Origin: Salinimicrobium sp035607535
Lineage (GTDB): Bacteria; Bacteroidota; Bacteroidia; Flavobacteriales; Flavobacteriaceae
Length of the DNA: 64,000 bases
Assembly (NCBI RefSeq): GCF_035607535.1
Contig: NZ_JAYDZX010000002.1
Coordinates: 310,001 to 374,000 of the forward strand
Direction of reading: 5' to 3'
This document shows, piece by piece, positions 1 through 8,352 of the stretch (positions within the stretch are counted from its first letter, which is position 1; every line of letters starts with the position of its first letter). Both the position numbers and the translations under genes were made by a program. The notes beneath the pieces were generated by a model. That model worked only from the letters and a program-made list of their open reading frames with translations, ran no database searches and was not told the origin of the DNA.

Positions 1-695
1 GCAAATTGATCCCCTACGCCGGGGTTTTCATTGAGCTTTAAAAACCGCGTGATCATTTTTCCATGGGATGTATTTTGATTTTCGGGAGTTAAGCCTGCGA
101 ACAAAACCTCGGTATCATTCTTACCCCAGGTGGTCTTATAGAAATTCAGGATATAGGAACTTACCAGCGAATTTGGGTTCTGTCTTATGAAATCATAATT
201 AGCTTGTACTTCCTTTCTCCTGATGTTTTTGAAATAGGATTTTGCCCATTTTTGTTCTGCTTTTGAAAGCTCACCTTTTGCAACCAGGGCCGATGTTACG
301 CTGTCGCTCTCCTTACGAATGGCAAGGATATCTTTGTTGAGGCGGTCGTAATCCTTTTGAACTTCAGAACCTGTAATGGTAGCCTCTTTAAATTTTCCCT
401 TCTCGGCAGAGAAAATGATGTCGGTATTTTCCAGCCACATTGAAGTGTAGTCCTGGGTGTCCGGAATTACCAGAAACACATTAGTGGGTTCGTCTACCTT
501 TCCGGTAAAGCTGAATTGCTCATTCATGACCATAGCAGAATCGATCCTGATATTGTTGGTAGACATATATACCATACTGCTGTCGGGTACATTTTTTACT
601 GAAGCGGTTAAGGTAAAGCCTTTCTGCTGCTCCTGCTCTGAGTTACAGGAGGTTAAGGCAGCTGCTGAACATAAAAAAAGTAGAATTTTCTTCAT
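1..695 (-). CDS. DUF4369-type lipoprotein, probable TlpA-like thiol-disulfide oxidoreductase (partial, C-terminus outside window)
   Basis: The reading frame starts at an ATG at 695-693 on the minus strand and stays open to the window edge, giving about 231 residues. The N-terminus is a lipoprotein signal with lipobox LTSC. The next 100 or so residues are beta-rich and resemble DUF4369 (motifs VPDSSMVYM and FSFTGKVDEP), followed by a charged helical stretch. The last visible residues, NENPGVGDQF, look like the opening of an AhpC/TSA-thioredoxin domain. In Bacteroidota, DUF4369 commonly precedes such a domain in envelope-anchored thiol-disulfide oxidoreductases. The catalytic CxxC would lie outside the window, so the enzymatic role is inference. 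It is divergent from the pectin locus and probably unrelated to it. Confidence 0.75.
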   Translation of the reverse strand, partial: MKKILLFLCSAAALTSCNSEQEQQKGFTLTASVKNVPDSSMVYMSTNNIRIDSAMVMNEQFSFTGKVDEPTNVFLVIPDTQDYTSMWLENTDIIFSAEKGKFKEATITGSEVQKDYDRLNKDILAIRKESDSVTSALVAKGELSKAEQKWAKSYFKNIRRKEVQANYDFIRQNPNSLVSSYILNFYKTTWGKNDTEVLFAGLTPENQNTSHGKMITRFLKLNENPGVGDQF

Positions 696-919
696 AACTG
701 GTGGTTTTAGAAGGGTTTAATTAAGCTAATCTCAATTTTTTGGGAAAAAACTGGATGAAAATTTAATTTTCTGCATCATAAACCAGGCCAATCATGCATT
801 AAACAATAATTAATAAAAAAACTAAAAAATTTCAGGCTGTAGAGTCGATTTGAAAATGTGGTTATTTCGGGACTTCTAGACAGCTAGTTTAGATTGGAAA
901 TAAAAAAGAAAATTAGTAC

Positions 920-1100
920 GTGCATCCGTGGCTTTTTGCAATTAGCAATTAACAATGATCAATTATCAGAGGCAGAGATTGGAGGACAGGAAAAAAGAAA
1001 ATTCGTGGATTCGTGGCTGTTTTTTTATTAACTATAAACCTATAACTAAAGAACCTAAGATCCTCTCCTAACTCCGAACTCTAGACTATGAACTCTTTAG
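920..1100. repeat. Composite intergenic repeat island 1 (GTGGC module plus 7-bp-period arrays)
   Basis: The module gtgcatccgtggcttttt is at 920-937 and a degenerate relative (gtggattcgtggctg) is at 1005-1019. They alternate with arrays of 7-bp period: 938-972 (gcaatta, gcaatta, acaatga, tcaatta, tcagagg) and 1031-1100 (ten units in one register, such as actataa, acctata, tccgaac, tctagac, tatgaac). The same modules in the same order occur in the other two islands of this window. Function is unknown. Confidence 0.7.
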
Positions 1101-1104
1101 AAAA

Positions 1105-1118
1105 AGCAATCGATTACA
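1105..1118. promoter_or_regulatory. Distal LacI-family operator upstream of susC
   Basis: The sequence agcaatcgattaca keeps the AATCGATT core of the other three sites. It lies 186 bp (centre to centre) upstream of the promoter-proximal site and has no adjacent -7 element, so it may be an auxiliary site. The 19 nt gcaatcgattacaacttag are identical to those at 37347-37365 upstream of the GH28 gene. Confidence 0.6.
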
Positions 1119-1259
1119 ACTTAGAGGGAACATCTTTTCTTTTTCTGATAATCAGCTCGATGATCGAATTTTAATCTCCATTACAGACTTGGAGTCAGAA
1201 ATTTTTTACATCTTTTTTAAGTATATTATCAAATACTATTAAATTTCTCTATAAGAAAA

Positions 1260-1290
1260 TTTGTTTTCATGATATAATTATCTAGGTTTG
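1260..1290 (+). promoter_or_regulatory. susC promoter (Bacteroidota sigma-ABfr type)
   Basis: A TTTG at 1260-1263 is followed after exactly 19 nt by TAGGTTTG at 1283-1290. This matches the Bacteroidota consensus TTTG and TAnnTTTG. Transcription would start near 1295, inside the adjoining operator, leaving a leader of about 240 nt before the susC ATG. Confidence 0.75.
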
Positions 1291-1304
1291 TGTAATCGAT
1301 TACA
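1291..1304. promoter_or_regulatory. Promoter-proximal LacI-family operator of susC
   Basis: TGTAATCGATTACA is a perfect 14-bp palindrome with the central CG typical of LacI-family sites. It abuts the -7 element directly and covers the predicted transcription start, which suggests repression. Near-identical sites at 24171 and 37346 have the same placement. Confidence 0.75.
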
Positions 1305-1505
1305 TTGTGAAATTGTTAATGTTACTCCTCTAAAATTTTCACCTTAGCAAGAATAGAGTTTTAAGGAGCCTATACTGTCAATTTTGTTTGTTCATTTTGT
1401 TATTTCAGTTTAACCTTTTGTTATGAAGTTGCTCTCAGGATCAACTTTATTCAGGTGTTAAAGCGAAATCGTTTGAGTTAATATGTAGGAGCAAAATCCT
1501 CAAAA

Positions 1506-1541
1506 ATGATTAAAACTAAACCAAATTATCTTGTACTATGA
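1506..1541 (+). CDS. Possible 11-codon leader peptide coupled to susC
   Basis: An ATG at 1506 opens a frame encoding MIKTKPNYLVL. Its TGA stop overlaps the susC ATG as ATGA (1538-1541). Such an overlap can couple translation. A frame this short arises easily by chance in AT-rich DNA, so this is tentative. Confidence 0.25.
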   Translation: MIKTKPNYLVL

Positions 1542-4500
1542 ATTTTAAATTAAATGAGCTGTCTTCGCGGGTATCTCTTATCTTGCTTGGCTTTATCTTT
1601 ATGCTGGGAGCAGAGGTAAAGGCCCAGGATGATACCACTATTAGTGGAACTGTGGTCGCTGCAGAAACCCAGGAGCCTCTTCCTGGAGTAAACATTGTTG
1701 AAAAAGGAACTTCAAATGGTACGATGACAGACTTTGACGGAAACTTCTCGCTGGAAGTGTCCAATCCCAATGCTACCCTTGTGCTTAGTTACGTGGGTTT
1801 TCAAACGCGGGAGATCCGTCTTAATGGAAGAACCAATCTAAATGTTGAACTTGAAGTTGATGCCAATGCGCTGGAAGAAGTTGTAGTGGTTGGTTATGGT
1901 ACGGCCAGAAGATCTGACCTTACCGGTTCTGTCGCTTCCATTTCGGGTGAGCAGCTGGACGAGCAGGCCCGTGCAAGTGTGGCCGAGACCTTGACAGGTA
2001 GGCTTCCCGGGGTACAGGTGTTATCTACCGAAGGTTCGCCAGATGCAGAGGTAAACATCAGGATACGTGGAAACGGATCTTTGACACAGGACAGTTCGCC
2101 TCTTATTATTGTAGATGGCTTTCCTGTGGCCAGTATGGCCGACATTAGCCCCACAGATATTGCAAGTATTTCTGTACTAAAAGATGCTTCTTCTACTGCG
2201 ATCTACGGGTCGCGAGGAGCTAACGGGGTTATTATCATCACCACTAAAGACGGAATTAGCGGAAAAATCAGTGTTAGTGTAAATGCTTTTCACGGTTTCC
2301 AAAAGATAGCCGAAACCATTGATGTGCTGAATCCTGAAGATTTTGTGAAGTGGCAATACGAATATGCCTTATTAAGAGATCCTGAAAACCTTGACTCATA
2401 TGAGCGTCTGTTCGGGCTTTGGCAGGATTATGATCTTTATGTAGGACAGGAAGGAAACAACTGGCAAAAACAGGTCTACGGAAATATGGGAGAGGTGCAA
2501 AGTCACGACATCTCTATTCGAGGTGGATCTGAAAAAGCAAGTTATAACTTCAACTATGCTCATTATGATGTGAATACCATAATGCTTGGTTCGGCTTATA
2601 AAAGGGACAACCTGTCCTTAGCTTTGAAAAGTGAAGCAGGTGAGAAGGTGGATCTTTCCTTTACCGTAAGATATTCCAACACTGATATCGACGGAGGGGG
2701 AACAAATGAGCAGAACGAGGTTTCCTCGGCAGATTCCAGGTTGAAGTATAGTGTGCAATATTCCCCGATCCCTATCGCGGGTCTTACCACTACCAATACA
2801 GATGAGGCGCTAACGGGATATCTCGTTAATCCTTTTGTAGCTACTTCCGATAATCAAAGGGAGCAGCTTAGAAGAAACTATAATATGCTGGGAAGTTTTG
2901 GCTGGGATATTATGGACAACCTGAGATTTCAATCAGATTTTGGTCTGGATTATCGCATTGAGCAGGATTACCGCTACTATGGCCGGTCTACATATTATTC
3001 AAGAAACAAGCCTTCTGCCGATAATCAGGGGCTGCCTTCACTGGTATACAGCGATCGCAAGCGTGAAAGCTTTAGAAATGCCAATACCCTTAATTATGAT
3101 TTCGAAAGATTCCTTGGAGAGGATCACAACCTAAGACTTCTTTTAGGTCAGGAGATGATCATCACTAAAGACAATGAAGAAACCTCTGAGATCCAGGGAT
3201 TCCCAAAGGATTTTGACTTTGAGACCACCAGAAAACTTACCACCCAGGGTACACCTCAAACAGTAGATAATTTCTACAGGCCAGACGATAAGTTGTTGTC
3301 TTTCTTTGGTCGTGTAAACTATGACTATAAGAACAGGTACTTGCTTACAGGTACCTTTAGAGCAGATGGTTCCAGTAAATTTTTGGGAGACAACCGTTGG
3401 GGATATTTTCCTTCGGCAGCCGTTGCCTGGAAATTGAGTGAAGAAGATTTTCTTGACAGTGCCGAGTGGCTGGATGTACTTAAGGTGAGATTAAGTTACG
3501 GGGAGGCAGGAAACAACAACATTCCTGCAGGACAAACCGTACAGAGCTTCCAGTCCAACACTACTACCTATCTTAATGGAATTCCAACCTACTGGTCGGC
3601 ATCAAGAGTACTTGCCAATCCAGATCTAAAGTGGGAGACCACGGTTACTCAAAACGCCGGGCTTGACTGGGAAATAATGAACGGAATGTTGAGAGGTAGT
3701 CTTGAAGCCTATAAGAATGTCACTACAGATCTACTTTTGGCTTTTAGAACTCCCGGTTCCGGATATGAGTATCAATACCGAAACCTGGGAGAGATCCAGA
3801 ACACAGGTTTTGAAGGTGCGATCAACTATACTCCTATTATGGAGGACAATTATGGTCTTAGTATGGCCTTTAACCTTTCTGCAAACCGGAACCGCATCAA
3901 TTCCCTCGGGGCTCTTGAGAATTACCAGGACTACTCGGGCTGGGCATCCTCAGAGATTGGAAGTGACTATGCCGTATGGGTGGGTCAGCCGGTAGGAGCC
4001 ATGTATGGTTACAGAAGTGCAGGTCGTTACGAGGTATCAGACTTCGACTATGATCCATTGATAAATACCTATACCCTTAAATCGGGCGTGGTAGACAACA
4101 GCAGTATCATAGGAGAGGTAATGCCCGGTTCTATGAAGTTGCAGGATATCAACGGCGATGGAATTGTAGACATTAGTGACAATTCAATTATAGGGGATGC
4201 GAATCCCGACTTTACAGGAGGTTTTGTGATCGATGCCTATGCCTACGGATTTGATTTCTCGGCTGCATTTAACTTTAGTGTTGGAAATGATGTTTATAAC
4301 GCCAACAAAGTTCAATTTACAACTGCCAATGAAAACGGTCAATACCGAAATCTCAGCGCTATAATGGCAGATGGCAATAGATGGACTAATCTAAACCCTG
4401 AAACAGGACAGCTTATCACCGATCCCGATGCCCTGGCAGCTGCCAATGCAACTACTACCATGTGGTCTCCTTACATGTCAAGATATGTATTTAGTGACTG

Positions 4501-4759
4501 GGCGGTAGAAGACGGTTCTTTTTTAAGGCTGAATACTTTAACACTGGGATATACGCTGCCTACCGACATAGTCTCAAGAGCAAACATCACCAAGCTAAGA
4601 TTCTATGCAACGGCAAACAACGTGTTTATCCTTACAGATTATTCTGGTCTTGATCCTGAAGTTTCGACACGAAGGAAGACTCCGCTTACTCCCGGGGTCG
4701 ATTATTCTCCGTTCCCCAGAAGTAGACAGCTGGTGTTCGGTCTAAACCTTAATTTTTAA
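1538..4759 (+). CDS. susC: SusC/RagA-family TonB-dependent outer-membrane receptor
   Basis: This 1073-residue protein should import pectic oligosaccharides across the outer membrane, powered by TonB-ExbBD, as a barrel capped by the SusD-like lipoprotein encoded next. It begins with a signal peptide ending near AQ (residue 30). A carboxypeptidase-regulatory-like domain follows (about 33-110, with GTVVAAETQEPLPGVNI). The TonB-box region EEVVVVGYG is at residues 113-121, then a plug domain with the GSRGANGVIIITTK signature, and a long barrel ending in an aromatic-terminated strand (LVFGLNLNF). Length is typical for SusC. The susD gene starts 6 bp after its stop. The ATG at 1538 overlaps the stop of a tiny upstream frame. 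Regulation is probably by the LacI-type protein encoded at 36103-37143, through the operator at 1291. Substrate specificity is inferred from neighbours. Confidence 0.95.
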   Translation: MNFKLNELSSRVSLILLGFIFMLGAEVKAQDDTTISGTVVAAETQEPLPGVNIVEKGTSNGTMTDFDGNFSLEVSNPNATLVLSYVGFQTREIRLNGRTNLNVELEVDANALEEVVVVGYGTARRSDLTGSVASISGEQLDEQARASVAETLTGRLPGVQVLSTEGSPDAEVNIRIRGNGSLTQDSSPLIIVDGFPVASMADISPTDIASISVLKDASSTAIYGSRGANGVIIITTKDGISGKISVSVNAFHGFQKIAETIDVLNPEDFVKWQYEYALLRDPENLDSYERLFGLWQDYDLYVGQEGNNWQKQVYGNMGEVQSHDISIRGGSEKASYNFNYAHYDVNTIMLGSAYKRDNLSLALKSEAGEKVDLSFTVRYSNTDIDGGGTNEQNEVSSADSRLKYSVQYSPIPIAGLTTTNTDEALTGYLVNPFVATSDNQREQLRRNYNMLGSFGWDIMDNLRFQSDFGLDYRIEQDYRYYGRSTYYSRNKPSADNQGLPSLVYSDRKRESFRNANTLNYDFERFLGEDHNLRLLLGQEMIITKDNEETSEIQGFPKDFDFETTRKLTTQGTPQTVDNFYRPDDKLLSFFGRVNYDYKNRYLLTGTFRADGSSKFLGDNRWGYFPSAAVAWKLSEEDFLDSAEWLDVLKVRLSYGEAGNNNIPAGQTVQSFQSNTTTYLNGIPTYWSASRVLANPDLKWETTVTQNAGLDWEIMNGMLRGSLEAYKNVTTDLLLAFRTPGSGYEYQYRNLGEIQNTGFEGAINYTPIMEDNYGLSMAFNLSANRNRINSLGALENYQDYSGWASSEIGSDYAVWVGQPVGAMYGYRSAGRYEVSDFDYDPLINTYTLKSGVVDNSSIIGEVMPGSMKLQDINGDGIVDISDNSIIGDANPDFTGGFVIDAYAYGFDFSAAFNFSVGNDVYNANKVQFTTANENGQYRNLSAIMADGNRWTNLNPETGQLITDPDALAAANATTTMWSPYMSRYVFSDWAVEDGSFLRLNTLTLGYTLPTDIVSRANITKLRFYATANNVFILTDYSGLDPEVSTRRKTPLTPGVDYSPFPRSRQLVFGLNLNF

Positions 4760-4765
4760 AATTAA

Positions 4766-6565
4766 ATGAAAATGAAAAATATATTAAAAGTCTGTTCGGT
4801 ATTTCTCCTGACCTGCCTTGCGGTCTCTTGTGAAGAGGAGTTTGTAGATGGAGATTTTTTAGATGCTCCGGCTAAGTCTACCCTTGATGAGTCAACAATT
4901 TTCTCTACTGTTGACCTGGCTAAGGGAGCTGTTGATGGAATTTTGGAACCTATGGGGCAAACGAACTCTTATAGGGGAAGGTTTATACCATATTATGGAT
5001 TCAACACAGATGTGGAGTACAACTATAGTTCGGGAGATGCAGATTCTGATGCAGATCTGGTTTACTATGATGCAAAACCAAACAACTCCAGAATGAACAC
5101 AGATAACAATGCCTGGGCCATGATGTACCAGGGCATTGAAAGGGCTAACATAGTTATTAGAGGTCTTAGAAATTACGGAAATCCCGAGCCGGGTACCGAA
5201 TTTGGACAACTGCTCGGTGCGGCCCTTACTTATAGAGCGATCTATTATGCAGATCTAATGAAAGCCTGGGGAGATGTTCCTGCACGTTTTGAGCCTATTA
5301 CGTCAGAGACACTTTATCTACCTAAAACCAGCCGCGATACTATCTATAAAAAGCTTATTGCCGATCTTGGAGAGGCAGCTACTCTTGTGGCCTGGCCAAA
5401 CGAAACGGCTGCAACTACTTCTGTAGAGCGCATTAATAAAGCTTTTGTAAAAGGATTTAGAGCACGACTGGCGTTAGTAGCTGCCGGTTACCAACAGTAT
5501 CCTGATGGGGTGAGAAGAAGTAATGATCCCGACCTTTCTGTAGATAAAATGTACCGCCTGGCCCTTGAAGAGTCGCGTGCGGTAATCAACAGTGGAAGAG
5601 CCCATCTTGAACCTTCGTTTGAAGGCTTCTGGAGAAAGTACAATAGCGAAAACACCAATGCAGGAGGGGAATCTTTATGGGAAATACCTTTTGCCGACGG
5701 CCGTGGCCGGGTACTGTTCTCTTTTGCAGTGCGCCACCGTAGCGTTGATCAGTTCACAGGGCAACCAAGAGGTGGTACTGCAGGACCTACGCCAACCGTG
5801 TATTACGATTTTGATGAGGATGACACCCGTAGAGACGTTACCGCTGTACCTTACCAGTGGGGAGCTGCTGTAGACGGAATTGCACAGCAGGAACTAACAG
5901 GAATAGATATGTGGTACTTTGGAAAGTACCGGTATGAATGGATGGATCGTTATGTGACTTCTACAAATGACGATGGGGTCAACCTAATTTATATGAGATA
6001 TGCTGAAGTGCTATTGACAGCTGCCGAGGCGGCTAATGAGCTGGAAGGACCGGGAGCGGCAGCGCCTTACTTGAAGGAGATCCGTCGCCGGGCATTCCCG
6101 TCTGAACTTCATGCTGAAAAAGTAGATGCTTATGTTGATGCGCTTACTACAAAGGAAGAAATGTTCAAAGCCATCGTGGAAGAGTACAAGTTCGAGTTTA
6201 CCGGAGAAATGGATAGAAAAATGGACCTGATCCGTTGGAACCTGCTGGGAGAAAAACTTGAGGAAGAAAGACAGGAACTTGAGAATCTTGAGAGTAGAAC
6301 AGGCGATTATGCCGATGTGCCAACTACGCTTTACTACAAGTACGAGGATGATGGTTATACCCTGGACATCTACGGCTTGAATAGAGGAGAAACTGGTAAC
6401 CCCGGCCCCGAATATTCTGCTTTCCCATGGGATCAACCCTTAGATGAGATTCAAAATACCCTGTTCAAACCGGGTGTGGATCCAGATACGAGACAGTTCT
6501 GGCCCATCTGGCAGGTGTTTATCGATGCGAGTAATGGCCAGCTGGTCAATGATTACGGTTATTAG
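4766..6565 (+). CDS. susD: SusD/RagB-family surface glycan-binding lipoprotein
   Basis: The 599-residue product is the partner of SusC: a surface lipoprotein that binds the oligosaccharide and closes over the TonB-dependent channel. The signal peptide ends in the lipobox AVSC with the acylated Cys at residue 22, followed by acidic residues (EEEF) that fit the Bacteroidota surface-export signal. SusD hallmarks include the N-terminal LDAPAKSTLDESTIF segment, TPR-like helices with YQGIERANIVIRG and ALTYRAIYYADLMKAWGDVP, and the C-terminal RRKMDL-like motif (MDRKMDLIRWNLLG). A second in-frame ATG two codons in could also serve as start. Cotranscription with susC is near certain from the 6-bp gap. 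Confidence 0.95.
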   Translation: MKMKNILKVCSVFLLTCLAVSCEEEFVDGDFLDAPAKSTLDESTIFSTVDLAKGAVDGILEPMGQTNSYRGRFIPYYGFNTDVEYNYSSGDADSDADLVYYDAKPNNSRMNTDNNAWAMMYQGIERANIVIRGLRNYGNPEPGTEFGQLLGAALTYRAIYYADLMKAWGDVPARFEPITSETLYLPKTSRDTIYKKLIADLGEAATLVAWPNETAATTSVERINKAFVKGFRARLALVAAGYQQYPDGVRRSNDPDLSVDKMYRLALEESRAVINSGRAHLEPSFEGFWRKYNSENTNAGGESLWEIPFADGRGRVLFSFAVRHRSVDQFTGQPRGGTAGPTPTVYYDFDEDDTRRDVTAVPYQWGAAVDGIAQQELTGIDMWYFGKYRYEWMDRYVTSTNDDGVNLIYMRYAEVLLTAAEAANELEGPGAAAPYLKEIRRRAFPSELHAEKVDAYVDALTTKEEMFKAIVEEYKFEFTGEMDRKMDLIRWNLLGEKLEEERQELENLESRTGDYADVPTTLYYKYEDDGYTLDIYGLNRGETGNPGPEYSAFPWDQPLDEIQNTLFKPGVDPDTRQFWPIWQVFIDASNGQLVNDYGY

Positions 6566-6595
6566 AACCTAATAAAATTGAATAATTTATAAGTT

Positions 6596-8149
6596 ATGAG
6601 AGTAAAAAATATTTTTAAAGCTTTACTGGTAACTGTTCTAATTGCAGTAACTGTTACAGCCTGCGATTATGACAAGGAGCTTATTGAGGAGCTGCCGGTG
6701 GAGAGGGAATTTGCCCCGGTTAATCTGAGATCCTTTGTAAGAAATCAGGTAAACGTGGAGTTGAACTGGACCCTCAACGAACATGCAGACAGTTATATCG
6801 TTGAGTTTTCTGAAGGGCCCGACTTCGATAATGTAGTCAAGACCCTGGAGGTGCGTGAGGATGAGCTGCCTGTACTGGTGCCATTGGACAGCGAGACCTT
6901 CTATTCTATTAGAGTAAAAGCCATTAGTAACAGGGGACTCGATGATTCCTCCTGGGCAACAACCACAGCTCAGACCCTTACTGAACAGATCTTTATAGAG
7001 GGAATAGATGGCGATGTCAAAGCCAAAGAAGCTACCCTAAGGTGGGTTCCGGGCAGTGCAGTTACCGAGATCTCTCTTAGCCCCGGCGATATAGTCCACA
7101 CCATTACCGCCGAGGAAAAGGCGGCAGGAGTGGCTACGGTTACCGGTCTTACGTCGGAAACTGAATACACCGCTATTCTTCTTAATGGAAGTAATATTAG
7201 AGGAGTTAAAACCTTTACTACAGGAATAGATATTGGTGATGGCATACTCGTTACCCCCGAAGATGATCTACTACAAGTAATAGCAGATGCAGAGGCAGGT
7301 GCCATCCTCGTTCTTGAGCCTGGAGATTATACCGCCTACACCGGTACGGCAACTTTAGACAAGTCATTGACTATACGAGGATTAAGAAGTTACGATAAGC
7401 CGTTGCTGCAAATGAACTTTGAACTGGTAGGTGGAGCCGAAGACGTAGCTCTTATTGACCTTGAGCTTATGGGAATGGGCGACGGTTCTTCTGAACTTCA
7501 GGATGTGGTAAGATTTACCGGCCCCGGAAACTTCAACACGCTCTTGATAAGCGGCAGTGAGATCCACGATTACTCCCGTTCATTTATTGCAGGAAATGAA
7601 ACAGATGCCATTTTACAAACCTTAACGGTAGAGAACAGCATTGTTTACAACATCTTTACTTCTGGAGGGGATTTCATTGACTTCAGAAATTCCGATGTGC
7701 TCAATCTCAATTTAATTGACAACACTTTTTACAATGTGGCTCCCGGAAGAGACTTTATAAGAATGGATGCCAGCGGTACTTCCAACAATACCGGGGTGAC
7801 TGCAAACATCCTTATCGACAGCAATACCATCTATGCAGCCGCAAACAGTGATAGTAGACGATTGTTGTACGTAAGATTTGTTTCAAATGATGTGATTGTG
7901 AGAAACACGCTTATTGTCAATACAGAATCTGAAGGATATGCAGACAGGGAGGGAATAGATGAATCTCCAACCTTCAACAACAATAACTACTTCAATGCAC
8001 CTGGATTCTATGACACAGCCCAGTATATCTACGATGATAGTAGCTATCTCACGCTGGATCCCGGATTTGTTGATCCGTCAACCGGAGATTTCACGGTGAC
8101 AAATCAAACATTGATCGATAACCAAATTGGAGATCCTCGCTGGAGATAG
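6596..8149 (+). CDS. FN3/beta-helix lipoprotein (DUF4957/DUF5123-like), candidate surface pectin-binding protein
   Basis: This 517-residue lipoprotein (VTAC lipobox, Cys 23) lies 30 bp after susD, the usual place for a surface glycan-binding protein. Residues about 40-125 look like a fibronectin type III domain (NVELNWTLNEHADSYIVEF) and a second FN3-like segment follows to about 210. The rest reads as a right-handed parallel beta-helix with short N-rich turns (VRFTGPGNFNTLLISGSEI, ILIDSNTIYAAAN). This arrangement resembles the DUF4957/DUF5123 proteins found in many pectin loci. No lyase or GH28 catalytic motif is visible, so binding is more likely than catalysis. A terminator follows at 8176. 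Function is inferred from position and fold. Confidence 0.8.
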   Translation: MRVKNIFKALLVTVLIAVTVTACDYDKELIEELPVEREFAPVNLRSFVRNQVNVELNWTLNEHADSYIVEFSEGPDFDNVVKTLEVREDELPVLVPLDSETFYSIRVKAISNRGLDDSSWATTTAQTLTEQIFIEGIDGDVKAKEATLRWVPGSAVTEISLSPGDIVHTITAEEKAAGVATVTGLTSETEYTAILLNGSNIRGVKTFTTGIDIGDGILVTPEDDLLQVIADAEAGAILVLEPGDYTAYTGTATLDKSLTIRGLRSYDKPLLQMNFELVGGAEDVALIDLELMGMGDGSSELQDVVRFTGPGNFNTLLISGSEIHDYSRSFIAGNETDAILQTLTVENSIVYNIFTSGGDFIDFRNSDVLNLNLIDNTFYNVAPGRDFIRMDASGTSNNTGVTANILIDSNTIYAAANSDSRRLLYVRFVSNDVIVRNTLIVNTESEGYADREGIDESPTFNNNNYFNAPGFYDTAQYIYDDSSYLTLDPGFVDPSTGDFTVTNQTLIDNQIGDPRWR

Positions 8150-8175
8150 AAATGACAGGAATCTGATTAAATAGT

Positions 8176-8215
8176 AAAAAAGGGTATGCATCGAAATGAT
8201 GCACACCCTTTTTTA
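8176..8215 (+). terminator. Intrinsic terminator after the susC-susD-lipoprotein operon
   Basis: An imperfect stem pairs gggtatgcatc (8182-8192) with gatgcacaccc (8198-8208), with one A-C mismatch. It is flanked by an A-run and by TTTTTT. It ends the first transcription unit 26 bp after the lipoprotein stop. Confidence 0.75.
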
Positions 8216-8352
8216 TTTTTTGAAAACCGGTTTGAGGATGTAGGTTCCTCTTTGGTTTTATACAGCAACAGCTATGGAAATGCAATAGATTCAACGCTAA
8301 TTTAATCCTGAAAGAGGGATATAGTACCTAATCAAACTTAAATCTTTATGGA

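Larger units (their letters stand above)
696..1537. other. 842-bp non-coding region with repeat modules and the susC regulatory region
   Basis: No convincing gene is seen. The left part (696-900) is AT-rich leader DNA of the minus-strand lipoprotein. From 920 to 1100 it carries repeat modules that recur at 49.2-50.0 kb and 53.0-53.6 kb. The right part holds two LacI-type operators, a promoter and a leader of about 240 nt for susC. Confidence 0.8.

Noticed and set aside
457..720. Plus-strand frame of 87 codons at the left edge
   Set aside because: It is the antisense shadow of the minus-strand DUF4369 lipoprotein, which has a lipobox and good codon structure.
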